A stretch of 64,000 nt of DNA from Eurosta solidaginis (GCF_040869045.1 NC_090319.1:390801601-390865600), one strand, 5' to 3'. Shown: positions 11,104 to 22,399, counted from the first letter of the stretch. Numbers and translations: made by a program. Notes: generated by a model from the sequence alone, not told the origin.

Positions 11104-11770
11104 CTACCCTTGCATTCTTTCTCAGAAATACGTTGCTTCGTTTTCCTGCGTCTTTTAGGTTTTGTCAATGCCAGTGTTTCTCTCGCAGGTACTTTTGGTG
11201 TAGCTTTATTTGGCCCATTCGACCTATTAACCTTTGCCTTTGAATTCCGTGGTTTTTGTCGAGTCTTCTCCACCAGTACTCGATTACTACTTAACCCTTT
11301 TTCCAAACTAAAGTTAAGTGGTATGTCCTGGTTCTTATAGCGCATAATTTTTCTCCGCATATCGATCCTGATGTCATGGTCAACCAAGAAGTCCACTCCC
11401 AATATGACTTCATCAACGATCTCCGCCACAACGAATTTGTGTAAAACCATAACCTTACCAATTAGGACTTCACATATCACTTCTCCCTGGACTTGGTTAT
11501 ACTCGCCTGTGACCGTACGCAACCTTGCCCCAGGTAATGACTTTACTCTCCTGTAGACCAAATCAGATCGAATCAAGGAATGAGATGCGCCCGTATCTAC
11601 AGTCAGTACATGTTCTTTGCCATCCACATTCCCTCTGACGATAAGACTACTCGATTTTCTACCAATTTGCAACACAGATATCACAGGGCATTCAATAGCT
11701 GGATCTAGCTCTCGATATCTACCTCTTACTCGCTCTTGCTCATCTCCTCATCGCAATGACGGGCAATGTG
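11104..11770 (-). pseudogene. Protease of outer Gypsy element
   Basis: The retropepsin domain has VDTGASHSLIRSDLV (active-site DTGAS) and EVILGVDFLVDHDI (ILG flap-region strand). The frame is open upstream through QERVRGRYREL and overlaps the end of gag in the -1 register, which suggests synthesis by -1 frameshifting. A Lys/Arg-rich linker follows (KPKRRRKTKQR), and the frame is cut at 11104 where the inner element inserted. RT and RNase H are not found on the other side of the inner element. Confidence 0.8.
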
Positions 11771-13141
11771 ACCGGGCTTCCCGCATTTGAAGCATTTGAT
11801 AACTTTTTCACTCCGCTTTTGCGATCCTTTCAGCGCCTCCAATATTGCGTCTACCCACTCTGGCCTTTCTATTTCCACACGGCGTGCTTTGAATGCGGGC
11901 TTACTCAAAAGCGACGCTGTTTCTTGAGTCAGTGCATAGGATACCGTTTCAGAAAATGTTAGTTTTGGATTTGCATATGTAGCCCGCTTCGTTTCCACAT
12001 CTAGTATGCCATTTATGAAGCTCTGGATTTTTACCCTTTCAGTGTATTCCACGGGTGCGTCCGCATTTGCAAGATGAGCCAATCTTTCAATATCTGAAGC
12101 AAACTCCTGCAATGTCTCATTTGCTTTTTGGTAGCGGTTTTGCAACTCAATTTGGAATATGTGTTTTCTATGCTCGCTTCCATAACGTCTCTCGACAGCG
12201 GCCATCAATGCTTCATAGCTGTTCCGTTCGTACTCTGGAATAGTCTGTAAGATTTCGGCAGCTGGTCCTTTCAATGCTACGAAGAGTGCAGCAACTTTAT
12301 CTTCAGCATTCCAGTTGTTCATTGATGCGGTCTTCTCAAACTGTAGTTTAAAGACCTGGAAAGGAACAGAACCGTCAAAGGATGGTGTTTTTACCTTTGG
12401 ATTACTCGTTGAAACTGCTGGGCGATTCAACTGTAATTCCTGGATCCTATCTTTCAAAGCATCCATCTCTGCCTCTATTTTATTCTGTCGACTCCTGAAG
12501 CCTTCATGAAACTGGGTTAGTTTTTCTTCCATATGCGCTTCCAGTTTCGATGATATACGGACTTCCTGCTCTTCTAGTTGTGTGGAGATCTGAGATGATA
12601 TCTGTGCTGAAATTTGTGCCGAAATTTCGGAAATACGCGTCTCCTGTGCTTCAATCTTAGATGTTATGCGTGTTTCTTGCGATTCCATCTGTGATGTTAT
12701 GCGTGTCTCCTGCGATTCCAGTTGAGATGACATTTGTGACGACATTTCTGAAATGCGTGCTTTCTGTGATTCCAGTTGGGATGCCATATAGGTCTTCTGT
12801 TCTTCGAGCTGTGTTTCCATCTTGGATGTAATCTGTGTCGACATTTCTGACATTTGCGACGACATTGATGTTACTGTCGATGTTTGTGCAGATATTGCAG
12901 CCAAAATCATGTTCAAGTCTGTGCTCGTAACTGTCTGCGATGTTTCGTTTTTCTCTTCAATTTTTGTTGTTGTCTCGTCCCCATCAGGATAAAAGACAAA
13001 CTCGTCCACATCAATTCCTTGCGACTCCATTACCTCTCGTAGCCGTGCTTGAAGTTCGATCTTATTGCCGGTTGTATTTAATCCACGGTTCTCCAACTCC
13101 TTTTTCAGTTGCTGGATCTTCAATTCACTGAACTTTGCCAT
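11726..13141 (-). CDS. Gag with SAP domain and coiled coil (outer Gypsy)
   Basis: A 471-residue intact frame. Residues about 5-40 (ELKIQQLKKELENRGL...) match a SAP-type DNA/chromatin-binding motif. Residues about 85-215 are a heptad-like array built on repeated SQMSSQLESQETRI units, a probable coiled coil. A retrotransposon capsid region follows (about 250-420, FDGSVPFQVFKLQFE...ALFVALKGPAAEILQTIP). A CCHC zinc knuckle, CFKCGKPGHIARHC, lies near the C-terminus. It begins about 50 bp from the LTR. The intact frame contrasts with the missing pol. A broken relative lies at 42480-43500. Confidence 0.85.
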   Translation of the reverse strand: MAKFSELKIQQLKKELENRGLNTTGNKIELQARLREVMESQGIDVDEFVFYPDGDETTTKIEEKNETSQTVTSTDLNMILAAISAQTSTVTSMSSQMSEMSTQITSKMETQLEEQKTYMASQLESQKARISEMSSQMSSQLESQETRITSQMESQETRITSKIEAQETRISEISAQISAQISSQISTQLEEQEVRISSKLEAHMEEKLTQFHEGFRSRQNKIEAEMDALKDRIQELQLNRPAVSTSNPKVKTPSFDGSVPFQVFKLQFEKTASMNNWNAEDKVAALFVALKGPAAEILQTIPEYERNSYEALMAAVERRYGSEHRKHIFQIELQNRYQKANETLQEFASDIERLAHLANADAPVEYTERVKIQSFINGILDVETKRATYANPKLTFSETVSYALTQETASLLSKPAFKARRVEIERPEWVDAILEALKGSQKRSEKVIKCFKCGKPGHIARHCDEEMSKSE

Positions 13142-13192
13142 ATCCTTGTTGTCCTCTGGAATATATTCAACAATTCCTCTTCTGAAACCAAT

Positions 13193-13806
13193 TGTAACGA
13201 ATTTGCTGCCAATCCCCTTATTTGCCCTTTTGCTAGGTTCGTATCGCTAAACTGTTGAATAAATAACTCCAGTATTGAATAATGGAAAAATGGCCTTTAT
13301 TAAAATACTTTACAATAACACTCAAACTGTGCAACGAATAGCTTAATAACCAAACTGATAGCTTAAATGAAACTGACTTTCAAAATAATACTGCTATTGC
13401 TCGCTAGATATCGTCTTAGTCGTAACTGCTTGACAACTCATATCAACTGAATTCCAGCGCCTCTACAACTCTCGCCTTTTATACTCTTTGATTTCAACCT
13501 TCGCATCTTCTAGGCGCTTTCAGAATCTACTAGTCCAGCAGCTCCCAAACTTCTCAGCTGTAACTACAATTGCACAATTTTATAGGTTTTCTCATTGCAT
13601 ACTTATAGGAGTATCTCAGATATATGCATGTGTTTGTGCATTGACTCTCCGCCGCTCGTATACGTACATGGTACATATGTGTAGACGCAATTATTGTTTC
13701 GTTTATGTAGATACATAATGATTGAATTATTGATGTGAATTCGCGCCACTGCTTAGCATCGGCTTAGATATAGCAGCACCCCTTAGTTTTGCTAATATTC
13801 GTAACA
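13193..13806 (-). repeat. 5' LTR of outer Gypsy element
   Basis: A 614-bp LTR, TGTAACGAAT...ATTCGTAACA in plus. Next to its U5 end, the element strand reads AT then TGGTTTCAGAAGAGG, a plausible PBS resembling the 3' end of a leucine tRNA (from memory). An AATAAA-type signal and the text GTTGAATAAATAACTCC mark R/U5. The right boundary is set by the TSD ATAG. Confidence 0.85.
13476..13486 (-). promoter_or_regulatory. LTR TATA box
   Basis: On the minus strand GAGTATAAAAGGCGAG lies at the U3/R side of the outer 5' LTR. The same GAG(T)ATAAAAGCAG text occurs in related LTRs at 17287-17300, 41183-41196 and 43688-43700 (-), which supports it as the family promoter. Confidence 0.7.
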
Positions 13807-13810
13807 ATAG

Positions 13811-15082
13811 TATCAACTTGTGCCCTCCGATTAAATGAAGAAATACAAAATTCAGAAAATACTGCTAGATTAGTTACAGTTGATCTGCCAGGCATGAAAC
13901 CCTGCTGATTAGGTGAAATCAAGGTCTTTACTGCGAATAATATTTTATCCTTAACTACAATTTCAAACAATTTCGAAACAGTGGAAAGTTTAGAAATAGG
14001 ACGGTAGTTGGCAACATTGCTTTTATTACCACTCTTGAATATCGGGGTAATAGACGATACTTTCCAAGCGTTTATGAAGTCTCCATTCCTGAGAGATTTA
14101 TTAAAAATGAATAAGGTTGGAGACGCAACTGCTGCAATATTTTTAAACAAAAAAGAACAGAACCCATCTACATCCATTTGCACTGACGACTTCATCACCG
14201 AAATGCCACAAATAACATCTTCAAGAGTCAGGGACAATTGACCAAAATTAATAGGGGTGTCATTTCCCGTATCTAGTTTCTCGGTGAGAATCGTCTCAGT
14301 CTCAAAATTCGCCCCGAAAAAATCAGCAAAGAGGTTGAGAGCTTCGCCGAGGGAATGAGCAGAGTTTCCATTATAAGAAACTTGAGATGGGATACTTGCA
14401 CACGACTTTTTAGCCTTAACGTAACGCCAAAAAGGTTTATGGTTTAAATTAATATCCCTTTCAAATTTAGCAACATACTCTTTATGAAGTTTCTTACTCA
14501 AAGATTTAAACTTACTTGAGTATAATAAATATTTGTCCTTATGAAGACGCATTTTAGATAATTTATACCTTTTAAAAAATGTATTCCTTAAATTTTCAAG
14601 TCTTTTCAACTTTATTGTATACCAAGGTATTTTGTAACATTTCCTTTTCACTCGAGGAATTAAAGTGGAGCAAATTTCATTGACTTTAACTTTGAAAAGA
14701 TCAAAGCATTCATTTACACTTTTTCCAGAAAATATAGTATCCCAATCATGCAAATTGATTCTATCGCTAATGGCATTAAAGTTGCAATTTTTGAAACAGT
14801 AATTATCCGGTAGCAAATCTAAGTCGACATTTCTAAAATCGTAAAACTCCACTTGCAGGACAAGAGGAACATGATGCAAGCCGGGCCATGACAGAGGGTC
14901 GAGACATTCTTCCAAAGAAAAACTCATATCTTCACTTAAAAAAATTAGATCTCACCAAAAGTCAATATGTAATTGAACGACAAATGGTCATAAAATTACG
15001 CGATTTAAGACGGTTTATTATGATAAAATTCACCATAATGCGGAGCAAAGAAAAAACACGTCCCTACTCCACGAGTGAGTAG
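13811..15082 (-). mobile_element. CR1/Jockey-type LINE, 5' half
   Basis: The frame at 14927-13811 encodes the end of the endonuclease (PGLHHVPLVLQV, cf. SDH), a basic linker (KRYKLSKMRLHKDKYLLYSSKF), and the start of RT (WKVSSITPIFKSGNKSNVANYRPIS, then QQGFMPGRSTVTNLAVF). It stops at the Gypsy insertion, and RT resumes at 2180. The 5' truncation point is 15082, next to the TSD ACCATATT, so this copy never carried a complete endonuclease or ORF1. A TGA lies just upstream of the readable frame. Confidence 0.85.
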
Positions 15083-16381
15083 ACCATATTAAGTAGAAGA
15101 AAATGAAAAAGTTCGGCAGGGCGAAATCAAAAGCCCTTGGAACCATGGCAGGAATACTGTACGTGGTATTACATATATAAATAAATTAGCGGTACCCGAC
15201 AGATGATGTTCTGTGTCAACCTGGTCGACATTTTGGTCCATATCTCGAAAACGCCTTCACGTATACAACTAAGGGCCACTCCCTTTTAAAACCCTCCTTA
15301 ATACCTTAACTTGATATGGGTATCGTACAAACACATTATAGAGTCTCTGGGCCACCTTTATGGGATATCTCGAAAAAGCGTCCACCTATGGAACTAAGGC
15401 CCACGCCCTTTTAAAATACTGTTTAATACCTTTCATTTGATGCCCATGTCATACAAACACATTCCAGGGTTGCCCTAGGTTCATTTTCCTACATGGTTAT
15501 TATCCCTTATTTGAAAAAGGATGAAGGAAAATACTTCCAAAAAACGGTACCCTTGGTCTACAATTTCGGACTCATAATTAAGAGCGCTTCGAAAATATTT
15601 CAATATTTAAAAAAAAATGATAAAGAAATGCGTTCAAATTTAACCAAATTTTCATATATAAAAACAATATTCAAATAAAACGAATTGATAGCTGAAGAAA
15701 GATAGTAAAGGCAAGTTGCTCCACTTTTTGGCAGGGACGGAAACTGTTATTCCTTTTATCATATATTTCCTTGCAAAACTATTAATTTTGGACTTTTAAT
15801 ATATTTGTATCAAGATAAAAATTATTTTCGAATGTTTATTACCTGAATCCGATAGAACTAGTTAAGCTCGGACTTTTAAAAACAAAAGTCCGGAAATAAA
15901 AGTTAAATCCGGACTTTTATTTTTTAAGGCCAAAGTTCGGCTTGATAACAAAGAAACGGCTTATCCCAATTAAATAAATTTTTTTAGCCTTAATAAAAGT
16001 CCGGATTAAACTTTTATTTCCGGACTTTTATTTTTAAAAGTCCAAGTTTAACTAGTTCTATCGGACTCAAAAAATAAAAATACAGATTTTACTTTTATAT
16101 GTGGACTTTTATGGAAAAAGTTCGAAAAATAAAAAGATGTATGATTCGACATGATATTGCTATAGTGATACCTGGGAACTCAAACATTTTCACTTAGGAC
16201 AATTTTTTACCAGGACTTTTTCGACTCCGAAAACAAAAAAATAATAATTATTTTATTTTCCGTCCCTACGTTTTAGTATTACCATTTGTATGTATCCATG
16301 AAAAAGACAATTTTGTCTCCAAAGCTCTCAGCTGAGTATGTAATGTTCGGTTACACCCGAACTTAGCCTTCCTTACTTGTT
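15083..16381 (+). mobile_element. DINE-1/mini-me-like element, right part
   Basis: This is the continuation of the DINE-1 copy from 583-1035. Text such as CGAAATCAAAAGCCCTTGGA and GATATCTCGAAAACGCCTTC matches 58770-59100 closely. The 3' end (16311-16381) carries CTCAGCTGAGTATG, then a GTTCGG-TTACAC-CCGAAC hairpin and CCTTACTTGT, a Helitron/Helentron-like terminus. A MITE at 15732-16268 interrupts it. Confidence 0.75.
15732..16268. mobile_element. hAT-like foldback MITE
   Basis: The ends read CAGGGACGGAAA and TTTCCGTCCCTA. Flanking 8-mers CTTTTTGG and CGTTTTAG agree at 6 of 8 positions, fitting an aged 8-bp hAT TSD. The interior is a large inverted repeat (15850-15945 versus 15990-16065) rich in AAAAGTCCGGA units. 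There is no coding sequence. Confidence 0.6.
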
Positions 16382-16720
16382 TGCTTCTGTCTTTTTTGTA
16401 ATCAATTACTAATTGCGGGGAATGTTTTTCTGAAGGGACCGTTGTATTGAACTCATTATGCACGGTCAAGATACATATTTCCCGGCAGATGCAATAGGTA
16501 TATGTTCTTGGGCCCGCTTTACGTTCGAGACCTGCCTCGAACAGCTTGGTGAACGGTAAAAAATGAACCAAAAAATCGATTAATGTAAGGAGTCCCTACA
16601 TATGCTTATATATTATACAATTAATATATATTTTAGATATTTGTATTTTATTTATTATTGTCAGTTTTCTGTATTTAATTAGCGGGACATGCTCATATTG
16701 CTTTATACAATTGTTTTTGT
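16382..16720. other. Non-coding spacer (disp intron or upstream)
   Basis: AT-rich DNA between the DINE-1 3' end and the large foldback. I see no gene or clear repeat boundary here. Confidence 0.5.
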
Positions 16721-16980
16721 TATTGATATTAGAGAAAGTTGCAAAGTTTACAAACGACGATCGTTACTTGGACATGCTTCGGAATTTCACTTCTTCATCA
16801 GCTAGCTTCTCGGGAGCGGAGTATTGAACTCGAAATCTCCAACATTCATACTTTATACTAGTGTAAAGGCAGATGCCTTTATCCACTCAACCATTTGAAT
16901 GTCCCGCTGCCCGCTTTGCAATTGGTCTCTAAGTATTTCCTTTCCGTTGCTATTCATTTATTCACCATTTAGGTACATAC

Positions 16981-17497
16981 TGTGACGAATATTAGCAACA
17001 CTAATTGATACTCACATCCCATAAGGTTATTAAATAAAGGCACAACAATAAAGCAAGCTGCCACTCCTGTGTACGTAAACAATTCAATCATCATTTACTC
17101 ACATACATACAAGGCAACGGAGAGATACGCACAAACACATGTAATCATCAGCCGAAGTAGTACTCACATACACATACGCATATGGCTACAAACTACAAAT
17201 GTACATGAATATACTAGGTGGTAACCAAGCATGAAGTTCACGATATTCCTAGATCTTAGGAGAAATGGGTGAACGAGGAAACCGAGAGTATAAAAGCAGA
17301 GCAAGCTGAGTAGAAGCAAGCAGTTTGATTTAAACACGCCATTGGTTGTGAAGTAAGAGTTATTGTGAAGTACTCTCAAATAGTCTAATAAAGACCATTT
17401 TGTATTACTGAATATTGGAATAATTTATTCAACAGTTTAGCGATTCGAACGTTAGCAGAAGGTTTCAAATAAGAGGAATTTCTCTAAATTCGTTACA
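16981..17497 (+). repeat. Solo LTR of the Gypsy family
   Basis: Starts TGTGACGAATATTAGC, ends AAATTCGTTACA, and is flanked by the TSD ATAC (16977-16980 and 17498-17501). It contains GAGAGTATAAAAGCAGAGC (promoter) and TCTAATAAAGACC (polyadenylation signal). No internal sequence is present, so it arose by LTR-LTR recombination. It belongs to the same family group as the LTRs at 13193 and 38051. Confidence 0.9.
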
Positions 17498-17871
17498 ATA
17501 CTAATTATATATTACTTTTAATCCTAATTGTGTGGAATTATAGGCGCTTAAGAGCTTAATAGCACTGTATTTTTATAGTAGTGCTTTTATTAATCAATAT
17601 TATTATCTGTATTTAATATATAATAGTGAAAAGCGGAAGTACTGCTAACAAAAGCACTACTATAAAAATCCAATGTTATTAAGCTCTTAAGCGCGCCTAT
17701 AAATATTCCACACAATTAGGATTAAAAAGCATATAGAATTAGTATGTATCTAAATGGTGAATAAAGGAATAGCAACAAAAAGGCTATACTTCGAGACCAA
17801 TTGCAAAACGACCAGCGGGACATTCATATGGCTGAGTGGTTAAAGGCTTCTGCCTTTACACTAGTATAAAG

Positions 17872-18462
17872 CAGACATGCTTAACCAACGAAACGATGTC
17901 ATTTCGTTACGATAATCAACGTTAATAAACGAAACGAAGTCATTTCGTTTCGTTTATTAACGTTAAGATCGTCAAATTAACGAAATGATTTCGTTTCGTT
18001 TTCTGCCATATCAAAACGAAATCAAATCGTTTATGTTGATTATTAATTTCAAACTATGCTGGCAAAGCTGATTGATGGCGGAGTCATTAAAGGTGAAAGC
18101 ATTAGCCAAGCTGATTGCAACTTTTTTCATGAATTTTGACAGTACGAACATTTCTCAGAGTATTTTTGACATTACCACCAACGAATTACACAAACAAATT
18201 ACATAGAGTTTGTGTGTGTATGTGCGCTCGTTGTTGCCACCTTACGGCTTCACCATGGCTGTAGCATTGCCAGCACAATTTAAACATAAAGTATCACGTT
18301 TTTGTTAACGTTTTTAACGTTAACGAAAGCTTTTCGTTTCGGTTAAAAACGAGATACAATTTATTTTGATAATTTCTTTATCGATAATATTTCGAAGTGT
18401 TTCAACGGAAACGGTGGAAATTTTTTGATAAACGATTAGCTTAACGTTAAGGTGCATCCCTG
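17872..18462. mobile_element. hAT-like MITE in foldback right arm
   Basis: Perfect 8-bp TSD GTATAAAG (17864-17871 and 18463-18470). Ends are CAGACATGC... and ...GTGCATCCCTG (cf. CAGGGATGCAC), hAT-like. The interior is rich in AACGAAACG / CGTTTCGTT units and contains no transposase. Confidence 0.8.
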
Positions 18463-18817
18463 GTATAAAGTATGAATGTTGGAGATTTCGAGTTCAATAA
18501 TCCGCTCCCGAGAAGCCAGCTGATGAAGAAGTGAAATTCAGAAACATGTCCTAGTAACTATCGCCGTTTGTAAACTTCGCAATTTTCTCTAATATCAATA
18601 TTTTCAGTTTTGTATTAATATAAGAAATAAACAAATAGAATTGTAAACAAAAATATCGCTTTGGGGTAGCAGTAGCGGCCAAGAAGAAGTGGAACTATCT
18701 CTCTATATTTGTATCATGATCCCTTTGTCTTTGATAATAAATATCGAATAAATATCTCTTAATTATAATTTATTTGTATTTTCAAATGAATGATATGATA
18801 TCTGTTCAACATTTTAG

Positions 18818-19071
18818 GTATATGAAAACTTTAAATTACCTCTACGTTTCGTATGGGGTATTCAGCCCATTGATGATGGCGATTACACCGACCCATTCTC
18901 GCTGGGAAACTTATACTATGACAATAATTTTAATATATCAACAAAAGCTGCTCAAATTTGGCTGTTAAATTTTTGCAAAAAGTTAAGACTACAACCATTC
19001 TATGAAGCTACATTTGGTTCCTTGCTCTCCAATTGTTTTATTGAGAATTTTATATCTCTGATGGGTCGCAT
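18818..19071 (+). CDS. disp: dispatched, internal exon
   Basis: Exon bounded by ATTTTAG/ and /GTAAGT. It encodes an 84-codon segment plus two bases, reading LRFVWGIQPIDDGDYTDPF ... LRLQPFYEATFGSLLSNCF ... GRM across the join. The product is Dispatched, a twelve-helix RND/Patched-family transporter that releases cholesterol-modified Hedgehog from producing cells. This is part of the second extracellular loop region. The frame chosen gives the join AT/G with the next exon; the alternative Met-initiated frame over the same bases is a shadow. Earlier exons are not in this window or were not found. Confidence 0.85.
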
Positions 19072-19416
19072 GTAAGTTAAGTGACTATATTAACTAACTG
19101 TTAAAATATTACGAAAAAGTATTGACATTTGCTTGAGCTTAACCAGTATTAAAGAGCCGCCAAAGACGAAGTTTTGTATTACTTTATTTAATTTAAAAAA
19201 AAAAAAGAATACTTTTATTTATTAACAAAAACAAGTTACGGATGTATTTTTAATTTGGTCCAACTGACGAAATATTTTGGCGGAAGCTTTCAAATGCAAT
19301 ACACTTTTAAGTTCTGGTAAAACAAAAGAGCTAATATAATTTTAATGAAGAGCGTGACACTCTAATGTACACACATACTCATGCATTATTACATACATAT
19401 TTCTATTATATACTAG

Positions 19417-20388
19417 GTGTATTGATGGAATGGATAATTCGGATCGCACACCGTGCTGTGATGTATCGAAATTTCCCTTTGAGCCGCACGTTTTTGACAT
19501 TTGCTTACCACAAAGTATGTCTTCCCTATACGCCACGCCGCGTGAATATTACACACCCGGTACTGCTGGACCAAGATTCCTTGCAGAAAAGACGCCTATA
19601 GATGCATGGGGCCATGATGATAGAATCTTCAGCAATTCTACGATACAAGCACCACTACAAGTGAAAGCTTTAGTAATCGAATTCGAATCAAATGTTGGAT
19701 ATACGACAGCTTACAAAGAGATGAAAACATTCGTTGATACTGTTGAGCAATGGTTGGAAGGTGAATTGACTGAAGCACCACCAGAAATGCAAGGTGGTTG
19801 GTTTACAAGTGAACTTAAATTCTTCGATACTCAAAGTACTTTAAATCATGATACATTGGTAGCGATTTCAGTGGCAATGAGTACTTCGCTCTTTGTTTTA
19901 CTTATTGTCACATTAAATGTATTAGTTTCGTTGTATGCTATTATAACGGTTTTGTTTACAATATTTACAACAGTATCAATACTAATATTACTTGGCTGGA
20001 AGTTGAATGTCCTAGAAAGTATAACCGTTAGCACTGCCATAGGTTTAGCAGTAGACTTAAGTTTACATTATGGTATACATTATCGAATGGCACCGACAAC
20101 AGAACGTTTGGCAGCTAGTCAATTCACGTTATCACGGATTGTGGGCCCAACCTCCATGGCAGCAATTACTACGGGTGCTGCTGGTGCTTTAATGTTGGCA
20201 TCGAAAGTTCTGCCATACATACAAATTGGTGTATTCCTAGTTGTTGTTATGATTGTAAGTTGGTTCTATGGCACATTTTTTCTCATGAGCCTTCTAAAGA
20301 CAGCCGGGCCACAATATGGCTTCATGCAGTTCGATTATCCCTTTGTTAGTAAAAATTCTACTACTGGCGGCAACAAATACTATGAAAG
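19417..20388 (+). CDS. disp: dispatched, transmembrane exon
   Basis: The exon starts after TACTAG/ with the split Met codon (AT/G, then TGTATTGATGGA) and ends TATGAAAG/GTAATT. It encodes about 324 residues: the end of the extracellular loop with a conserved Cys cluster (CIDG, TPCCDVS, DICLP), then about six membrane segments, for example LFVLLIVTLNVLVSLYAII and IQIGVFLVVVMIVSWFYG. The RND signature GLAVDLSLHYGIHY contains the intramembrane Asp expected for cation coupling in this family. The length matches the C-terminal half of fly Dispatched (about 1,200 residues). No frameshift or stop is visible, so the gene appears functional. Confidence 0.92.
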
Positions 20389-20875
20389 GTAATTTTATAC
20401 ATCAAATGCCCATTTTAATCGCAAATACAGGTTTTTTTAACTAAATAAAAAATATGGCGCAGTAACAGCAATTTTAGTGTAGCCAATAAACTTTACAACC
20501 CAATTGATAAAGGGCATATTAAAAGCGCGTTAGAAGCTCTCCAAATTAGCAGTGCAAGGGTCCAATTTACAAGCAGTGCAAGGGTCCAATTTACCATTGT
20601 ACCCGATGCCGCTGTGGTGTGGAGGTTGAGTAAATTGAGTTATTTGAAGAGAAGCTCGGCTCAAATCTCCTCGGAGTATATCAAGCCAATCTATTACTAT
20701 TATTGTTCTGGGCTCAGTGGCGGAAATCCTCCGTGTCGCACCGTGCTGCCAAGCCGCACACTCAACTAGACCGGGTACTCGTCTCTTACGCCTAGAGTCA
20801 TCACTCTTTCTCGTTGCACTTCGGAATACTGACATCGGCCGCAGGAACAATATCCTGGAACTACCAGGTATATCT

Positions 20876-21300
20876 GTTGTTGTTGTTGTTGTCATTTTAG
20901 CAAAAAGGACACTCCCCAAAGGCCTTGGGGAGTGCTATCGATGTTGACGGTCCTTTGCTACGTTCCGGTAACAAGCACCATTACGGTACTATCCCGACCA
21001 TATCGGGAACGATTTGGTATGATCACATGAAACCTTCTAGGCCATTCCGCCCTCTCACTTCCTAGATCCATGAGGAACTTGGGGTCGCCAGAGCCTCACC
21101 TGCTAAAGAAACAGGATTCACCACGGGTAGGTGAGGTTGGCAAGCTATAAATTGCGCTGGCACCCCCTTGAAAGGGTTGCGCTACACAACCCCTTGAATC
21201 AACTTGGTATCCTAATCGCCTCTTACGACAGGCTTACCTGCCGCGAGTATATTCTAAGCCCCCTAACTTGCGGGGGGTCCAACATTAACAACAACAACAA
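20876..21300 (-). mobile_element. Non-tRNA SINE-like element, copy 1
   Basis: Flanked by near-identical 10-mers GGTATATCTG (20866-20875) and GGTATATATG (21301-21310), its TSD. In minus orientation it begins near GGACCCCCCGCAAGTTAGGG, includes GGTAAGCCTGTCGTAAGAGGCG and CTCCCCAAGGCC..., and ends in a (CAA)n tail (TTG repeats at 20875-20890 in plus). No open frame is conserved against copy 2. Confidence 0.8.
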
Positions 21301-22399
21301 GGTATATATGTCCGGTCAGGCGACGCGAATTCAGAAACTATCGACATCTGTATCCCACCTCCACATACTACCCCAGTGGTGAAAATCGCGTTATTCTTGG
21401 AGGCTTTTAATGACAGTAGAGGTGGGATGTTGGCAGATCGAATTGAGGACACGGCATTCTTCATAATAAACAAGAACGCTCCCACGCGAATGGTAGGAAA
21501 TTGTCATAGCTCGCCAGACATCGCGAAAAGTAAGTACAGTACCGGTTAACTGCGTCAGCTGGTAGCCCATAGTAACATTGACATCTGACCACCTATCGAC
21601 ACTCTTCTCGCTTAAACGATCAGCCGAATTCATAGAAAAACGAATTTTCATCTACATTAAGAAAGGAAAGTGGGAGGAATATGAAAAATACACAAATAAT
21701 CTTTTCTGTGCTCTCCCTACTGATTTCCCTCAAAGTGAACGTGCTTTCCGCATGGTCATTAAATTTGCGTCGGCTCGTTTCCAACGGCGATCATAACGTG
21801 ACCTTGTAAGGCAACAAGACCCTGGCGACCCTCAAATTAGGGTCTTAAACCTCCAACGTCTCTGCTGGTATAGACAAACTTGGTCAACCGTAAAGTCCCT
21901 CCCAAACCTGCCTAAGCATAATGACAAAATATCTAACGCTTTTGGCGATAAAGTGCTATCGGATGCGAAGCGCGACCGCTTATTGTCGACAATATGTAAT
22001 GCATTCAACGGTTGACAAATCTAGACGGCGGGCCAACAGACGTTCACACAAGCATAAACAAAGCATGTCCCCTATTACCATCACCGCCGAAGAGGTTGAA
22101 GAAGCCATCGAACATGGTAAACCATCCAAAGCAGTAGGCCTGGACGGGTTTGCCATAAAAATGCTTAAAACCCTCAATAAAAGAAGATAAAAATACCTAG
22201 TGCTAATCTTCAACCTGTCTCTGTCCACTTTCGTCATTCCTGAAATATGGCGAGGATGGTACCGCTATTAAAGCCAGGCAACGTAGGATACTTTCCTTTC
22301 GCCAGTAGCTAAGCCACTTCAATTCGTTTACCGCAAACCTGCCACTTGCCAATCATCAGCATGGCTTTCGAAAATTACATAGCACCACCACCGCGCTAA

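Larger units (their letters stand above)
2181..13806 (-). mobile_element. Gypsy LTR retrotransposon (outer)
   Basis: The element lies in minus orientation, bounded by 4-bp TSDs ATAG at 2177-2180 and 13807-13810. From its 5' end the order is LTR (13193-13806), PBS, gag, protease, a break caused by the inner element at 3539-11103, integrase C-terminus, polypurine tract and LTR (2523-3111). An extra inverted U3 piece lies outside the 3' LTR at 2181-2522. Reverse transcriptase, RNase H and most of integrase are missing, so the copy was already internally deleted or lost them later. Relatives lie at 16981, 33087, 36395 and 40511. The LTR begins TGTTACGAATATTAGC. Confidence 0.85.
16721..18600. mobile_element. 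Large foldback element with tRNA-like arms
   Basis: The two ends are exact inverted copies (TATTGATATTAGAG at 16721, CTCTAATATCAATA ending at 18600), and the arms match along most of their length, with a centre near 17610. In each arm, text like GGCTGAGTGGTTAAAGGC followed by GAGATTTCGAGTTCAAT resembles A and B boxes of a Leu/Ser-type tRNA gene. The left arm was hit by a solo LTR and the right arm by a hAT-like MITE. It lies immediately 5' of a disp exon. Confidence 0.75.

Noticed and set aside
17820..17870. Possible Leu/Ser tRNA gene in the foldback
   Set aside because: The A-box text is good but the rest does not fold as a tRNA, and the sequence is part of inverted arms.
18774..18968. Met-initiated 64-residue frame over the first disp exon
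   Set aside because: A different frame over the same bases gives the Disp sequence, with splice sites in phase with the next exon; this one is a shadow.
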